From: Victivallales bacterium
Lineage (GTDB): Bacteria; Verrucomicrobiota; Lentisphaeria; Victivallales; UBA1829
Direction of reading: 5' to 3'
DNA: 9,810 nt
Assembly (NCBI GenBank): GCA_016285335.1
Contig: JAEEQO010000104.1
Coordinates: 1-9,810 of the forward strand
Each line of letters opens with the position of its first letter. The first letter of the stretch is position 1. The position numbers and the translations under genes were made by a program. Shown piece after piece: positions 1-6,817 of the stretch. Below the pieces are notes generated by a model. The model was not told the DNA's origin and ran no database searches. It saw only the letters and a list, made by a program, of their open reading frames with translations.

Positions 1-1
1 C

Positions 2-1237
2 GAGGCGATGAAGGCGAAACTCCGGTTCAACAACGTGAAGCCGGCGAACGCCCTGCTGCTGAATTACGACGCCCGCATCATGTGGACGCCGTCCATGCAC
101 TCCGCCACGTGGGAGCTCGCGTCGTCGTTCTTCCCGAGCCTCATTTTCGGGCGGACGCTTCAGTTCGGCCTGTTCCGGTTCCTGTTCGGCCTTCTGCCGG
201 TCACGCTCGCGCTGTACGCCGTGCTGATGCTCGGGCTGACGCTGTTCCGCATCCCACGGGGCGAGTTCATGAAGACGCTGTCGCGGACATTTTTCCCGAA
301 CGTCTTCACGATCGGGTTCATCGTCGGGTTCATCTACATCGTTCGCTACCACGAGTTCGTGATCCTGTTTTTGTGCGTCTCTCTGCCGATGCTCGTACAC
401 AGTTATCTGCGGGCGTTCCGCCATGCCCCGTGGAAGGTCGACCCGCGCGAGGCATGCACGGTCCTGTTCGCCCGGCCGCGCCTGCTCAAATTCATGCGCG
501 GCACCCTGATCGCGGCGTTTTCGTTCTGTCTCTTCTGGGAGACGGTGGCGTCCATCGTGACGACCCGCCGGTACACGGGCGACGTGGCGTTCCGGGAGAC
601 TGCCATGCTGATCATGTGGTTCCGCCAGCACAGGGACGCGGTCGCGGGCAAGGGCGTGGCGGCGAACTTCACGGTCGGGCCGATGCTGAAGGCGTACGCG
701 GGGACCGGGCTGGTCATGAATCCGCAGTTCGGCATGAAGCGCATCCGCGACGCCACGGAAAAATACCTGAACGCGATGTTCCACGGCTCCGAGCTCGACC
801 TGGCGAAATACTGCGCCGAATACGGCGCGGACTATGTGGTCTACAACAAGGGCTCGGTCTTCTCCTACACCCCATACTCGAACCGCTACATCGCCGGCGC
901 GAACGAGATCAGGACGGATTCCATCGTGAACCGGATGATCTCCGACCCGGACACCCTGAACTGGTTCTACCGGCTGGACGTCCCGCGCGGGCTCGACAAC
1001 ATCAACCGCGTCTACACGGTCTTCAAGGTGATCACGCCGGAGGCGAAGCGCGAGGCATACCGCATGTGGGAACTCGGGCGCAACGAAATGGCGATGGGCA
1101 GGAAGGAAGAAGCCGCCGAATTCGCGAAGAAGGCCGTTGAGCTGGACCCGGTCGCCGACGGCCCGAAACTCCTGTACCAGCAGGCGCGCGGATGTCTGCC
1201 GCGCGTCACGCTGTCCGGCGTGGTGGACGCGAAATAG
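2..1237 (+). CDS. C-terminal part of polytopic membrane protein, Dpy-19/GT-C-like, with a C-terminal TPR unit
   Basis: The frame is open to the window edge (Glu-Ala before the Met at base 8), so this is probably a 5'-truncated gene rather than one starting at 8. Numbered from that Met, hydrophobic segments lie at about residues 54-80, 97-112, 117-135 and 164-184. A soluble, presumably periplasmic domain of about 160 residues follows, then a TPR-like helix pair at about 351-384 (ELGRNEMAMGRKEEAAEFA and on). The early motif ARIMWTPSM recalls the conserved MWTP segment of Dpy-19-type C-mannosyltransferases. The layout of membrane segments followed by a soluble domain with EYGADYVVYNKG resembles Dpy-19/STT3 GT-C enzymes. 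That assignment is from memory of motifs and is tentative; catalytic GT-C residues would lie in the missing N-terminal part. The gene converges on the znu operon across a palindrome cluster. Confidence 0.75.
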   Translation, partial: EAMKAKLRFNNVKPANALLLNYDARIMWTPSMHSATWELASSFFPSLIFGRTLQFGLFRFLFGLLPVTLALYAVLMLGLTLFRIPRGEFMKTLSRTFFPNVFTIGFIVGFIYIVRYHEFVILFLCVSLPMLVHSYLRAFRHAPWKVDPREACTVLFARPRLLKFMRGTLIAAFSFCLFWETVASIVTTRRYTGDVAFRETAMLIMWFRQHRDAVAGKGVAANFTVGPMLKAYAGTGLVMNPQFGMKRIRDATEKYLNAMFHGSELDLAKYCAEYGADYVVYNKGSVFSYTPYSNRYIAGANEIRTDSIVNRMISDPDTLNWFYRLDVPRGLDNINRVYTVFKVITPEAKREAYRMWELGRNEMAMGRKEEAAEFAKKAVELDPVADGPKLLYQQARGCLPRVTLSGVVDAK

Positions 1238-1330
1238 GAGGACAAGTCCTCCACTGAAACAGTGCGCGGCTCCGCTCGCGCACACTGCAAGCAGTGGCTC
1301 CGTAGTGTCCGGCTTCGCTCGGACACGGAG
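1237..1330. repeat. cluster of five tandem perfect palindromes
   Basis: Starting at the last base of the upstream stop codon, five perfect inverted repeats follow almost without gaps. They are GGAGGAC/GTCCTCC (1237-1243, 1246-1252, AA between), CACTG/CAGTG (1252-1256, 1260-1264, AAA between), GTGCGCG/CGCGCAC (1262-1268, 1277-1283, loop GCTCCGCT), CACTGC/GCAGTG (1283-1288, 1291-1296, AA between) and GTGTCCG/CGGACAC (1305-1311, 1320-1326, loop GCTTCGCT). The last is enclosed by CTCC/GGAG (1298-1301, 1327-1330). Palindromes 3 and 5 share the loop GCTYCGCT. Palindromes 2 and 4 share the CACTG/CAGTG arms, so alternative pairings exist. There is no T-run, so it is not a classical intrinsic terminator. 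It lies between convergent genes and may act as a transcript-end or REP-like element. Confidence 0.75.
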
Positions 1331-1362
1331 GGAAACCGGGGATTACTGCAGCTGTCCGCCGT

Positions 1363-2226
1363 TCACTTTGAACGGAAACGGGCGGCGATGAACGACGCCG
1401 CGAACATCGCGCATGAGAGCAGCACGATCGCCGCGCCCGCGGGGACGCCCGCCCACTGCTGCGCCGAGATCAGCAGTCCGCCCGCGCAGCTCACATAGCT
1501 GAAGAGCAGCGACAGGAAGAACAGCTGGCGCGAGTTCCGCGCGAAATTCCGAGCCGTGGCCGCCGGGACGATCAGGACCGCCGTCACCAGCAGCACGCCC
1601 ACCGCACGCACGCACAGGATCACCACCAGCGACAGCAGCGCCGCGAACAGATACTGGTACACCGCCACCTTGATCCGGTGCACCCCGGCGATCTGTTCGT
1701 TCACGGAGATGTGGAGCATGCGGTTCCACGCGAAGAACTGGAACGCCAGGAACGCGGCGAGCAGGACCGCCAGCAGCGCGATCTCGTTGTCGCCGATGGT
1801 CAGGATATCGCCGTACAGGAACATGTTGATGCCGCGCGATGCCTCGCGGTTCCGGCTCACGATGGCAAGCCCGAACGCCACCACGGCGGAAAAGATGATG
1901 CCGATCACCGTGTCCGTGGAAAGGCGGCTGCCGCGCCGCAGATACATGATGAGCAGGCCGATCGCCAGCGCGAGCGCGGGCATGGAGAATTCGACCGGCA
2001 TGGAGAAAATCAGGCCGACGGCGACGCCGGCGAACGCCGAGTGGCCGATGGCGTCGGAGAAGAACGACATGCGGGAGTTCACGACCTGCACGCCGGAGAG
2101 CGCGGCAAGCGGCGCGATCAGGAGGAGTCCGAGCATCGCCCGGCGCATGAATTCCGGCTCCATGCACTCCAGCGGGAAGAGTTTCGCGACCAAGCCGGAA
2201 ACGGAAAGGATGATCTCATTCAGCAT
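1363..2226 (-). CDS. znuB: zinc/manganese-type ABC transporter permease (ZnuB family)
   Basis: This is the inner-membrane channel subunit of an ABC-3 family metal importer. At 287 aa it has the usual family length, with about seven to nine hydrophobic segments. Family landmarks are visible: SFFSDAIGHSAFAGVA at about residues 54-69, the ATPase-coupling region around 126-140 (NREASRGINMFLYGD), and GVLLVTAVLIVPAATA at about 210-225. The frame extends 48 codons further upstream, but that part is only the out-of-frame reading of the histidine-rich 3' end of the ATPase gene. The Met at 2224-2226 is preceded by a good GGAGG six bases away and is therefore chosen. It overlaps the ATPase gene by 11 bases, so translation is probably coupled. 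A perfect inverted repeat (CCGTTCA/TGAACGG, 1359-1375) spans the stop codon. Confidence 0.92.
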   Translation of the reverse strand: MLNEIILSVSGLVAKLFPLECMEPEFMRRAMLGLLLIAPLAALSGVQVVNSRMSFFSDAIGHSAFAGVAVGLIFSMPVEFSMPALALAIGLLIMYLRRGSRLSTDTVIGIIFSAVVAFGLAIVSRNREASRGINMFLYGDILTIGDNEIALLAVLLAAFLAFQFFAWNRMLHISVNEQIAGVHRIKVAVYQYLFAALLSLVVILCVRAVGVLLVTAVLIVPAATARNFARNSRQLFFLSLLFSYVSCAGGLLISAQQWAGVPAGAAIVLLSCAMFAASFIAARFRSK

Positions 2227-3130
2227 GGCCGGCCTCCGTTCCGTGTTCGTGCGCATGGTCGTGTCCGCAGGCGCAACCGTGCGCGTGGTCCGTGCCGTCC
2301 ACGTGGCAATGGTCGTGCAGGTGCAGGTGTTCGTTGCGGAGCGGACAGTTTTCGGGGCACTCGCGCACATCCTGCGGGATGCCGTGGATGTCGGGGAGTC
2401 CGAGGTGCAGGCCGAACGTGGCGGACAGCACCTGATGGGTCAGCGCCACGCGCGGCTCGCCCTCGCCGAAGACCTTGTGGTTCAGGCAGATCACGTGGTC
2501 CGCGTGGGCGGTCACGGTCGCCAGGTCGTGGCTGATCATGATCTGCGTGAAGCCGCGTTTTTCGCGGACGCGCCGCAGGAGTTCGCAGCAGATCTGGCCG
2601 CCCTTGAAGTCCACGCCGGACGTCGGTTCGTCCAGGATCAGGATGTCCGGCTCCTGAAGCAGCGCCTGCGCCAGCAGCACGCGCTGAATCTCGCCGCCGG
2701 AGAGCGCGCCGAACGCATGGTCGGCAAGACGCGTGCATTCGACCTCCTCCAGATACTGCATGATGCGGTTCACGTGGCGTTTGCTGTGGCCGAGGAAGAG
2801 CGGCATGCGCTGAAGCCCGGAGAGCAGGTAGTCCATGACCGTCATCGGGATGTCGCGGTCGAACACCAGCCGCTGCGGCACGAATCCGAACCGCGGACGC
2901 CGTCCCGCCTCGTCCAGCCCGGGGAACAGAATCTTTCCGGTGTGGCGGATCTGGCCGAGGACGGCGAGCGTGAGCGTGGTCTTGCCCGCGCCGTTCGGCC
3001 CGACGATGGCCGTGAACTTGCCGCGCGGGACATGGGCGCAGACATCGTCCAGGATGCGGTTTTCGCCCAGGACGAGCCCGACGTGTTCGAAACGGACCGC
3101 GTCGGCGGATGTTTCCGCGGGGGAGGTCAT
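2216..3130 (-). CDS. znuC: metal ABC transporter ATPase (ZnuC family) with histidine-rich C-terminal tail
   Basis: This is the cytoplasmic ATP-hydrolysing subunit that drives metal import through the adjacent permease. All ABC motifs are intact: Walker A GPNGAGKT at 44-51, Q-loop Gln86, signature LSGGE at 143-147, Walker B ILILDE at 163-168, D-loop SGVD at 171-174 and switch His201. The protein is 304 aa, longer than a minimal ABC domain. The extra C-terminus (about 258-304) holds 12 histidines and several cysteines, for example HLHLHDHCH at 268-276 and HGCACGHDHAHEH at 284-296. By analogy with other His-rich stretches in zinc proteins this could bind or sense zinc on the cytoplasmic face (inference). 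Its ATG overlaps the stop of the binding-protein gene as ATGA, and its own 3' end overlaps the permease start. Substrate choice of zinc over manganese rests on the His-rich regions of both subunits. Confidence 0.94.
   Translation of the reverse strand: MTSPAETSADAVRFEHVGLVLGENRILDDVCAHVPRGKFTAIVGPNGAGKTTLTLAVLGQIRHTGKILFPGLDEAGRRPRFGFVPQRLVFDRDIPMTVMDYLLSGLQRMPLFLGHSKRHVNRIMQYLEEVECTRLADHAFGALSGGEIQRVLLAQALLQEPDILILDEPTSGVDFKGGQICCELLRRVREKRGFTQIMISHDLATVTAHADHVICLNHKVFGEGEPRVALTHQVLSATFGLHLGLPDIHGIPQDVRECPENCPLRNEHLHLHDHCHVDGTDHAHGCACGHDHAHEHGTEAGHAE
2233..2237 (-). promoter_or_regulatory. Shine-Dalgarno site of znuB
   Basis: GGAGG on the minus strand lies six bases before the ATG at 2224-2226, inside the 3' end of the ATPase gene. 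It decides the permease start against the longer upstream extension of the same frame. Confidence 0.7.
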
Positions 3131-4113
3131 TCGGCGAGCGCCTTTTTCATGATTTCGAGGTTGCGGCCCATGACGTCGATATAATATCCGGCGGGCGGGT
3201 CGGCCGGGCCGGACGCCACCGGGTCGATCTTCACGACGGTCGCCCCGATCTCTTTGCCGATGAGCCTGGCGAGTTCGTCCGGATACTGCGGCTCGGTGAA
3301 GATGACCTTCACGCCGTGTTCCTTGAATTCCTTCCTCATTTTCGTGATCTCCGCGGGCGAGGGGGGCGTTTCGGGATCGGCGAAGACCGCCATAGGCGTT
3401 TCGAACCCGCAGTCGTGCAGGAGATAGTCGAAGACGTTGTGCTGGGCGGCGACGTGTTTGTCCGCGTACGGGGCAAGCTGCGCCTTGAACTCATCGCCGA
3501 GGATCTGAAGGCGTTTGTCGAGCCTGGCGGCGTTCTCGCGGTATTTTGTGGCGTGGAGCGGATCTTTTTCGGCGAGCGCCTCCGTGATCGTCGCGACGAT
3601 CTTCCGCGCCTCGTACGGACTCGCGAAGAAATGGCCGTTCTCGCCGTCGTGATGGTGATGGCCTTCGGCCTCGTGGTCGTCGTGGTCTTCCTCGCCTTCG
3701 TGTTCGTCGTCATCATCGTCTCCGATCACTTCGATTCCGGCGCCGGTGTCGACCTCGATGATGCCCTTGTGGGCGGCCATGGCCGCCTTGCAGATGTGTT
3801 CGTCGAGGCCCGCGCCGTTTTTGAACAGCAGGACCGGCTTGCGGATGCGGGAAAGCTTCAGGAGGTCGTTCGTGGTCAGCGCGTAGTCGTGCGGGCATCC
3901 GGCTTCCGGCGGGATCAGCAGCAGCACATCGCGTCCGGTCCCGTCCGCGATTTCGCGGGTGAAGAGCCAGATCGGATACGTGGTGGCGGCGACTTCGCAG
4001 CCGGAGATCTGATCAACAGTCTCCACGGCAGTCCGGATCTTTCCGGGCAGGGTGTAGAGGACGGCGCAGAGCGCGATGAGTGCGAGCAGGAATGCCGCGG
4101 TGAAATACTTCAT
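3127..4113 (-). CDS. znuA: periplasmic zinc-binding protein (ZnuA family) with Asp/His-rich loop
   Basis: This is the substrate-binding protein of the importer, 328 aa. An N-terminal hydrophobic segment (residues 4-22) acts as a signal peptide or membrane anchor; Cys16 is present but the preceding residues (A-L) do not make a standard lipobox. Expected cluster A-1 metal ligands are visible: His75 in CPHDYALT, His161 in NGHFFASPYEA, His225 in AAQHNVFDYL and Asp297 in KIDPVA. Between the first two lies an acidic, histidine-rich loop (about 131-161, DDDDDEHEGEEDHDDHE followed by HHHH), which is characteristic of zinc-type rather than manganese-type proteins of this family. The gene is first in the operon, with a promoter at 4170-4197, and its stop overlaps the ATPase start as ATGA. 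An AAAGGTG ribosome-binding-like sequence precedes the ATG. Confidence 0.93.
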   Translation of the reverse strand: MKYFTAAFLLALIALCAVLYTLPGKIRTAVETVDQISGCEVAATTYPIWLFTREIADGTGRDVLLLIPPEAGCPHDYALTTNDLLKLSRIRKPVLLFKNGAGLDEHICKAAMAAHKGIIEVDTGAGIEVIGDDDDDEHEGEEDHDDHEAEGHHHHDGENGHFFASPYEARKIVATITEALAEKDPLHATKYRENAARLDKRLQILGDEFKAQLAPYADKHVAAQHNVFDYLLHDCGFETPMAVFADPETPPSPAEITKMRKEFKEHGVKVIFTEPQYPDELARLIGKEIGATVVKIDPVASGPADPPAGYYIDVMGRNLEIMKKALAE

Positions 4114-4133
4114 ATCAAAACACCTTTTGGTTT

Positions 4134-4161
4134 GCCGGTTTCAAATAATAAAAATACCGGC
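4134..4161. promoter_or_regulatory. inverted repeat in the znuA leader, possible operator or 5'-UTR hairpin
   Basis: GCCGGT (4134-4139) and ACCGGC (4156-4161) flank an AT-rich 16-base spacer. The repeat lies between the znuA -10 box and the start codon. The distal arm falls at about the expected transcription start, so it could be a repressor site (a Zur-like role would suit the operon) or a hairpin at the extreme 5' end of the mRNA. No match to a known Zur consensus is claimed. Confidence 0.4.
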
Positions 4162-4169
4162 GACCTATT

Positions 4170-4197
4170 ACTATACACAAAAATGAAAAAAAAGCAA
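4170..4197 (-). promoter_or_regulatory. promoter of the znuACB operon
   Basis: On the minus strand, TTGCTT (4197-4192) and TATAGT (4175-4170) are separated by 16 bases, about 57 bases before the znuA ATG. The same -10 hexamer in the same local context (gTATAGTaat) occurs in the promoter at 8286-8314, which strengthens the call. Confidence 0.6.
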
Positions 4198-4244
4198 GCC
4201 GCCCGGGGAAAAATCCGTGTTTTGCACCGGATTCCGGGAGGCGG
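4186..4244 (-). terminator. intrinsic terminator of the TPR gene, compound hairpin
   Basis: Reading downstream of the TPR gene on the minus strand, TCCGGTG-CAAAA-CACGGA (4231-4214, one bulged G) is followed directly by ATTTTT (4214-4209). Outer arms CCGCC and GGCGG (4244-4240 and 4203-4199) can enclose it, followed by a run of eight T at 4193-4186. The second T-run overlaps the -35 region of the znuA promoter, so termination of one unit abuts initiation of the next. Confidence 0.7.
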
Positions 4245-4264
4245 TTTTGAGGCAGAAATAGACT

Positions 4265-6616
4265 TCACGCGGCGGGCGTGGCGACGATGTCATCCGCCGC
4301 GTTCCCGTCTTTCTTCGGGAGCAGGATTTCGCGGACCTTCTCCAGTTTTTCCTTGCCGAACTCGTCGTCCGGGACGATGACCAGCAGATGCTTGCACTGT
4401 TCCTCCGCCTGCAGGTATCTCCGGTCCGCCATGCTCTTTTCGATGACGTGCTTCATGCAGTCCGCCCAGAGCTCGACGATGTCCTCGCGATAATTCACGG
4501 CTCGACGCGGGAATTTGAGGGCATCGACAGCATCCTGATAACGTTCCGCCTCGGACAGGCGTTTGGCGTAGATGAACGCGGGGAGCATGGACTTCTTTTC
4601 CATGTCGAACGCTTCCTTCGCGGCGTTCAGCGCCAGCGCGGTTTCTCCTTTGGCCTTGTAGATTTCGGAGAGGTTCACGAAGATCAGCGAAGGTTCCGAG
4701 TATGTCTTCTGGATCGTTTTGTATTTCGCCACGGCTTCGTCCAGCATATCCGCTTCACACAAACGGTTCGCCGCATAGAACGTGAACTCCGGAATATCGT
4801 TCGGCGATGCGGCAAGCAGCTTCAGCGCCTCCTGCTTTTTCGCCTCGTCGTCCTCCAGCATCAGGGCCGCCGCGCGGAAGAATGCCGCATAGGGCTTCAG
4901 GTTGTCTTTTTCGACATTTTCGAGTTTGTCCGCCATGGTCGTCAGGTTTGCTGACCGGCTGTGCTCGCAGCAGAAATCGAAATATTCGGCCAGCAGGTTC
5001 AGGTCGAACTCGGACTGTTCCACCAAACGGCGGAAAACTTCCTCCGCTTCGTCGTGACGTTCCAGCTGATCCAGCGCGAGCATGTACAGGAAAACCAGTT
5101 TGCCGTCGCCGGGCGTGTTCTCAAGGGCCTGTGCGATGATGGGCAGAGCCTGTTCCGCCTTGCCGTCGAAGATCAGGAATTCCGCCGTGATCTGATTCAG
5201 GATGAGGTCGTCGGGGAATTGTTCGATCGCCGCCAGCAGATCGGCTTCTTTCGCCAGCCCCTTTTTGTACTGGTCGTAGAGGATGATGGCCGTAACAAGC
5301 CTGTTGCCCTGGATATAATTCGCCAAAGCCTTTGCAAGAGACGCCATTCGCGCGGGATCCTTCTGGTTTTCCGGTTTCTGCATCTGGTCGGCGAGATAGT
5401 CCAGACAAATCAGAAGCGCACGTTGGTGCATATCATGGAACGGCGGGTTGGCGAAGATCTCCCCCGTGACGATCAGAATCTCGTTGAACGAATCCTGTTC
5501 CATCGCCACGCGCAGACGGATGAACCGGGAAAGCGGAGAGGAGATGAGCTTGCCTGATTTTCGCATGTTGGCGGCGAGGCCCGCGGAATCGTCTTCCAGA
5601 TATGCGATCAGAGCGTCGCAATAACCTGCCAGAAGCGCCAGGGTCCCGGTTTTTTTCCGGAGATCCTGTGCTGCAGCTTTCAGTTCATCGAGCTTATCCG
5701 TGAAAACGCAGCTCTCGATATATAGCAGATACAGGTCGATATTGTCGATTTTCTTCAGGTACGGTTTCGCCGTGTCGACCACATCGGAAAAACGGCAATT
5801 TGAAAAATAGAAATCCGCCAGGAGCGGTGTTCCCGCAAAATAATTGGTTTCCATCAGCTGTTTCAGCAGTTTTTCCACCTCTTCCGCATTTTCCGCGTTG
5901 CTCCAGGGGATGCGCCTCATGGCGGTATAAAGGGCTTCGAACCGCACCACGGGATCTTCGGATTTCATCATCCTGTTCAGAAAATCGTCGCGTTCCCCTT
6001 TGGACAGCGAATCGTAGTTGGCCATAAATTCCGCCATTTGTCCCAGGTCACTCTGCCGGAACGTTTCGGGATCGGCTTCCACGGCTTTCTTGTAAGCTTC
6101 TTCCCCGTCCTTCGGATAACCGGAACGGAAGGAGGAGATCACATACAGATACAGTTCGCGTCCGGTGAGCGTTTCGCCGACTTTGACCTTGCGTCCCAGA
6201 ATGCCGTGCAGGGTGCCGTAGCTTGCGGATTCTGCCGCGCTGGTCAGCATGTTTTCGTGGTATTCCGCGTTCAGCGGGTTCAGGGAGCTGGCCATCTGCC
6301 ACATCTGCGTCTCAAGTCCCGTGTTGCCGAATTTGCGATAAATATTCGCCAGTGCGACGCACTCCGGCTCACTGTTCTGGTCTTTGTCAATGTATTGCCG
6401 AAGAAGGCGTTCCGCCTTTTCGTAATCCCCTTTTTCGTAAGCGGTCATGGCTTCATGGCGCTGGTGCGACCGGTGAAGCGTCTTTGCCCCGAAATAACCA
6501 AGCGCCAGCAGACTGGCCAGAAGAATGATGCCCAAAATGATGATCGCGACCACTTTCCGTAGTGCAACCGGTCTTTTGTTCTCTTTTGCGGCCTGGCGGT
6601 CTGCTTTCTGTTCCAT
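4265..6616 (-). CDS. membrane-anchored tetratricopeptide-repeat protein
   Basis: The protein is 783 aa from the chosen Met. It has a short basic cytoplasmic N-terminus (MEQKADRQAAKENKRP), one transmembrane segment at about residues 22-43 (VVAIIILGIILLASLLALGY) and then a long, presumably periplasmic, helical domain. TPR-type helix pairs are clear at about 54-125 (AYEKGDYEKAERLL; ALANIYRKFGN) and again near 640-700 (LSEIYKAKGETALALNAAKEA; RYQDAVDAL). The middle part is degenerate repeat sequence. The C-terminus is acidic and alanine-rich. Such proteins scaffold envelope complexes; no partner is shown by the sequence. The frame also contains a Met 26 codons upstream (6692-6694), but that codon lies inside a strong leader hairpin and would place an atypical sequence before the basic anchor, so 6616 is preferred. 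Its neighbours upstream encode the two tailed secreted proteins, but a terminator separates them. Confidence 0.85.
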   Translation of the reverse strand: MEQKADRQAAKENKRPVALRKVVAIIILGIILLASLLALGYFGAKTLHRSHQRHEAMTAYEKGDYEKAERLLRQYIDKDQNSEPECVALANIYRKFGNTGLETQMWQMASSLNPLNAEYHENMLTSAAESASYGTLHGILGRKVKVGETLTGRELYLYVISSFRSGYPKDGEEAYKKAVEADPETFRQSDLGQMAEFMANYDSLSKGERDDFLNRMMKSEDPVVRFEALYTAMRRIPWSNAENAEEVEKLLKQLMETNYFAGTPLLADFYFSNCRFSDVVDTAKPYLKKIDNIDLYLLYIESCVFTDKLDELKAAAQDLRKKTGTLALLAGYCDALIAYLEDDSAGLAANMRKSGKLISSPLSRFIRLRVAMEQDSFNEILIVTGEIFANPPFHDMHQRALLICLDYLADQMQKPENQKDPARMASLAKALANYIQGNRLVTAIILYDQYKKGLAKEADLLAAIEQFPDDLILNQITAEFLIFDGKAEQALPIIAQALENTPGDGKLVFLYMLALDQLERHDEAEEVFRRLVEQSEFDLNLLAEYFDFCCEHSRSANLTTMADKLENVEKDNLKPYAAFFRAAALMLEDDEAKKQEALKLLAASPNDIPEFTFYAANRLCEADMLDEAVAKYKTIQKTYSEPSLIFVNLSEIYKAKGETALALNAAKEAFDMEKKSMLPAFIYAKRLSEAERYQDAVDALKFPRRAVNYREDIVELWADCMKHVIEKSMADRRYLQAEEQCKHLLVIVPDDEFGKEKLEKVREILLPKKDGNAADDIVATPAA

Positions 6617-6665
6617 CTTGTTTCCCGTTGTTTCTCTGCTTTTGGGTTCCGAAATGACAAAAGTG

Positions 6666-6696
6666 CGATGTCCTGCCCGGGGCAAGGCGGACATCG
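6666..6696. promoter_or_regulatory. strong hairpin in the leader of the TPR gene
   Basis: CGATGTCC (6666-6673) and GGACATCG (6689-6696) form a perfect 8-bp stem. Inside it TGCCC/GGGCA (6674-6684) forms a nested stem with a four-base bulge beside it. It lies 50-80 bases before the TPR start codon. On the minus strand it is followed by a moderately T-rich stretch (CACTTTTGTCATTT), so it could be a second terminator for the upstream unit or an mRNA leader structure. Confidence 0.5.
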
Positions 6697-6759
6697 TCCT
6701 GCGTTTTCAAAAAAATGACCGTTCGTCCTTTCCGGGGAACAGCCGGCATTCTGTTGCTC

Positions 6760-6800
6760 AAAATTGAAATATCCGCACCGGAAAAGGCTTCCGGGGCGGA
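6760..6800 (-). terminator. intrinsic terminator of the 7579-6818 gene
   Basis: TCCGC (6772-6776), a single mismatch, CCGGAA (6778-6783), loop of five, TTCCGG (6789-6794), a mismatch and GCGGA (6796-6800) form an 11-bp stem. On the minus strand it is followed by TATTTCAATTTT. It begins 17 bases beyond the stop codon of the upstream gene. Confidence 0.75.
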
Positions 6801-6817
6801 GAGATATGTTCAAATCG

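Noticed and set aside
1343..2167. 274-codon open frame on the minus strand within the permease gene
   Set aside because: Arg/Pro/Gly-rich shadow frame; the overlapping frame encodes a complete ZnuB-like permease with family motifs.
1556..3184. 542-codon open frame on the plus strand antisense to the znu genes
   Set aside because: Antisense shadow of high-GC coding DNA with no recognisable domain; the minus-strand frames are clear transporter subunits.
3109..4380. 423-codon open frame on the plus strand antisense to znuA
   Set aside because: Composition mirrors the antisense gene (for example valine runs opposite the His/Asp loop); no domain or start signal.
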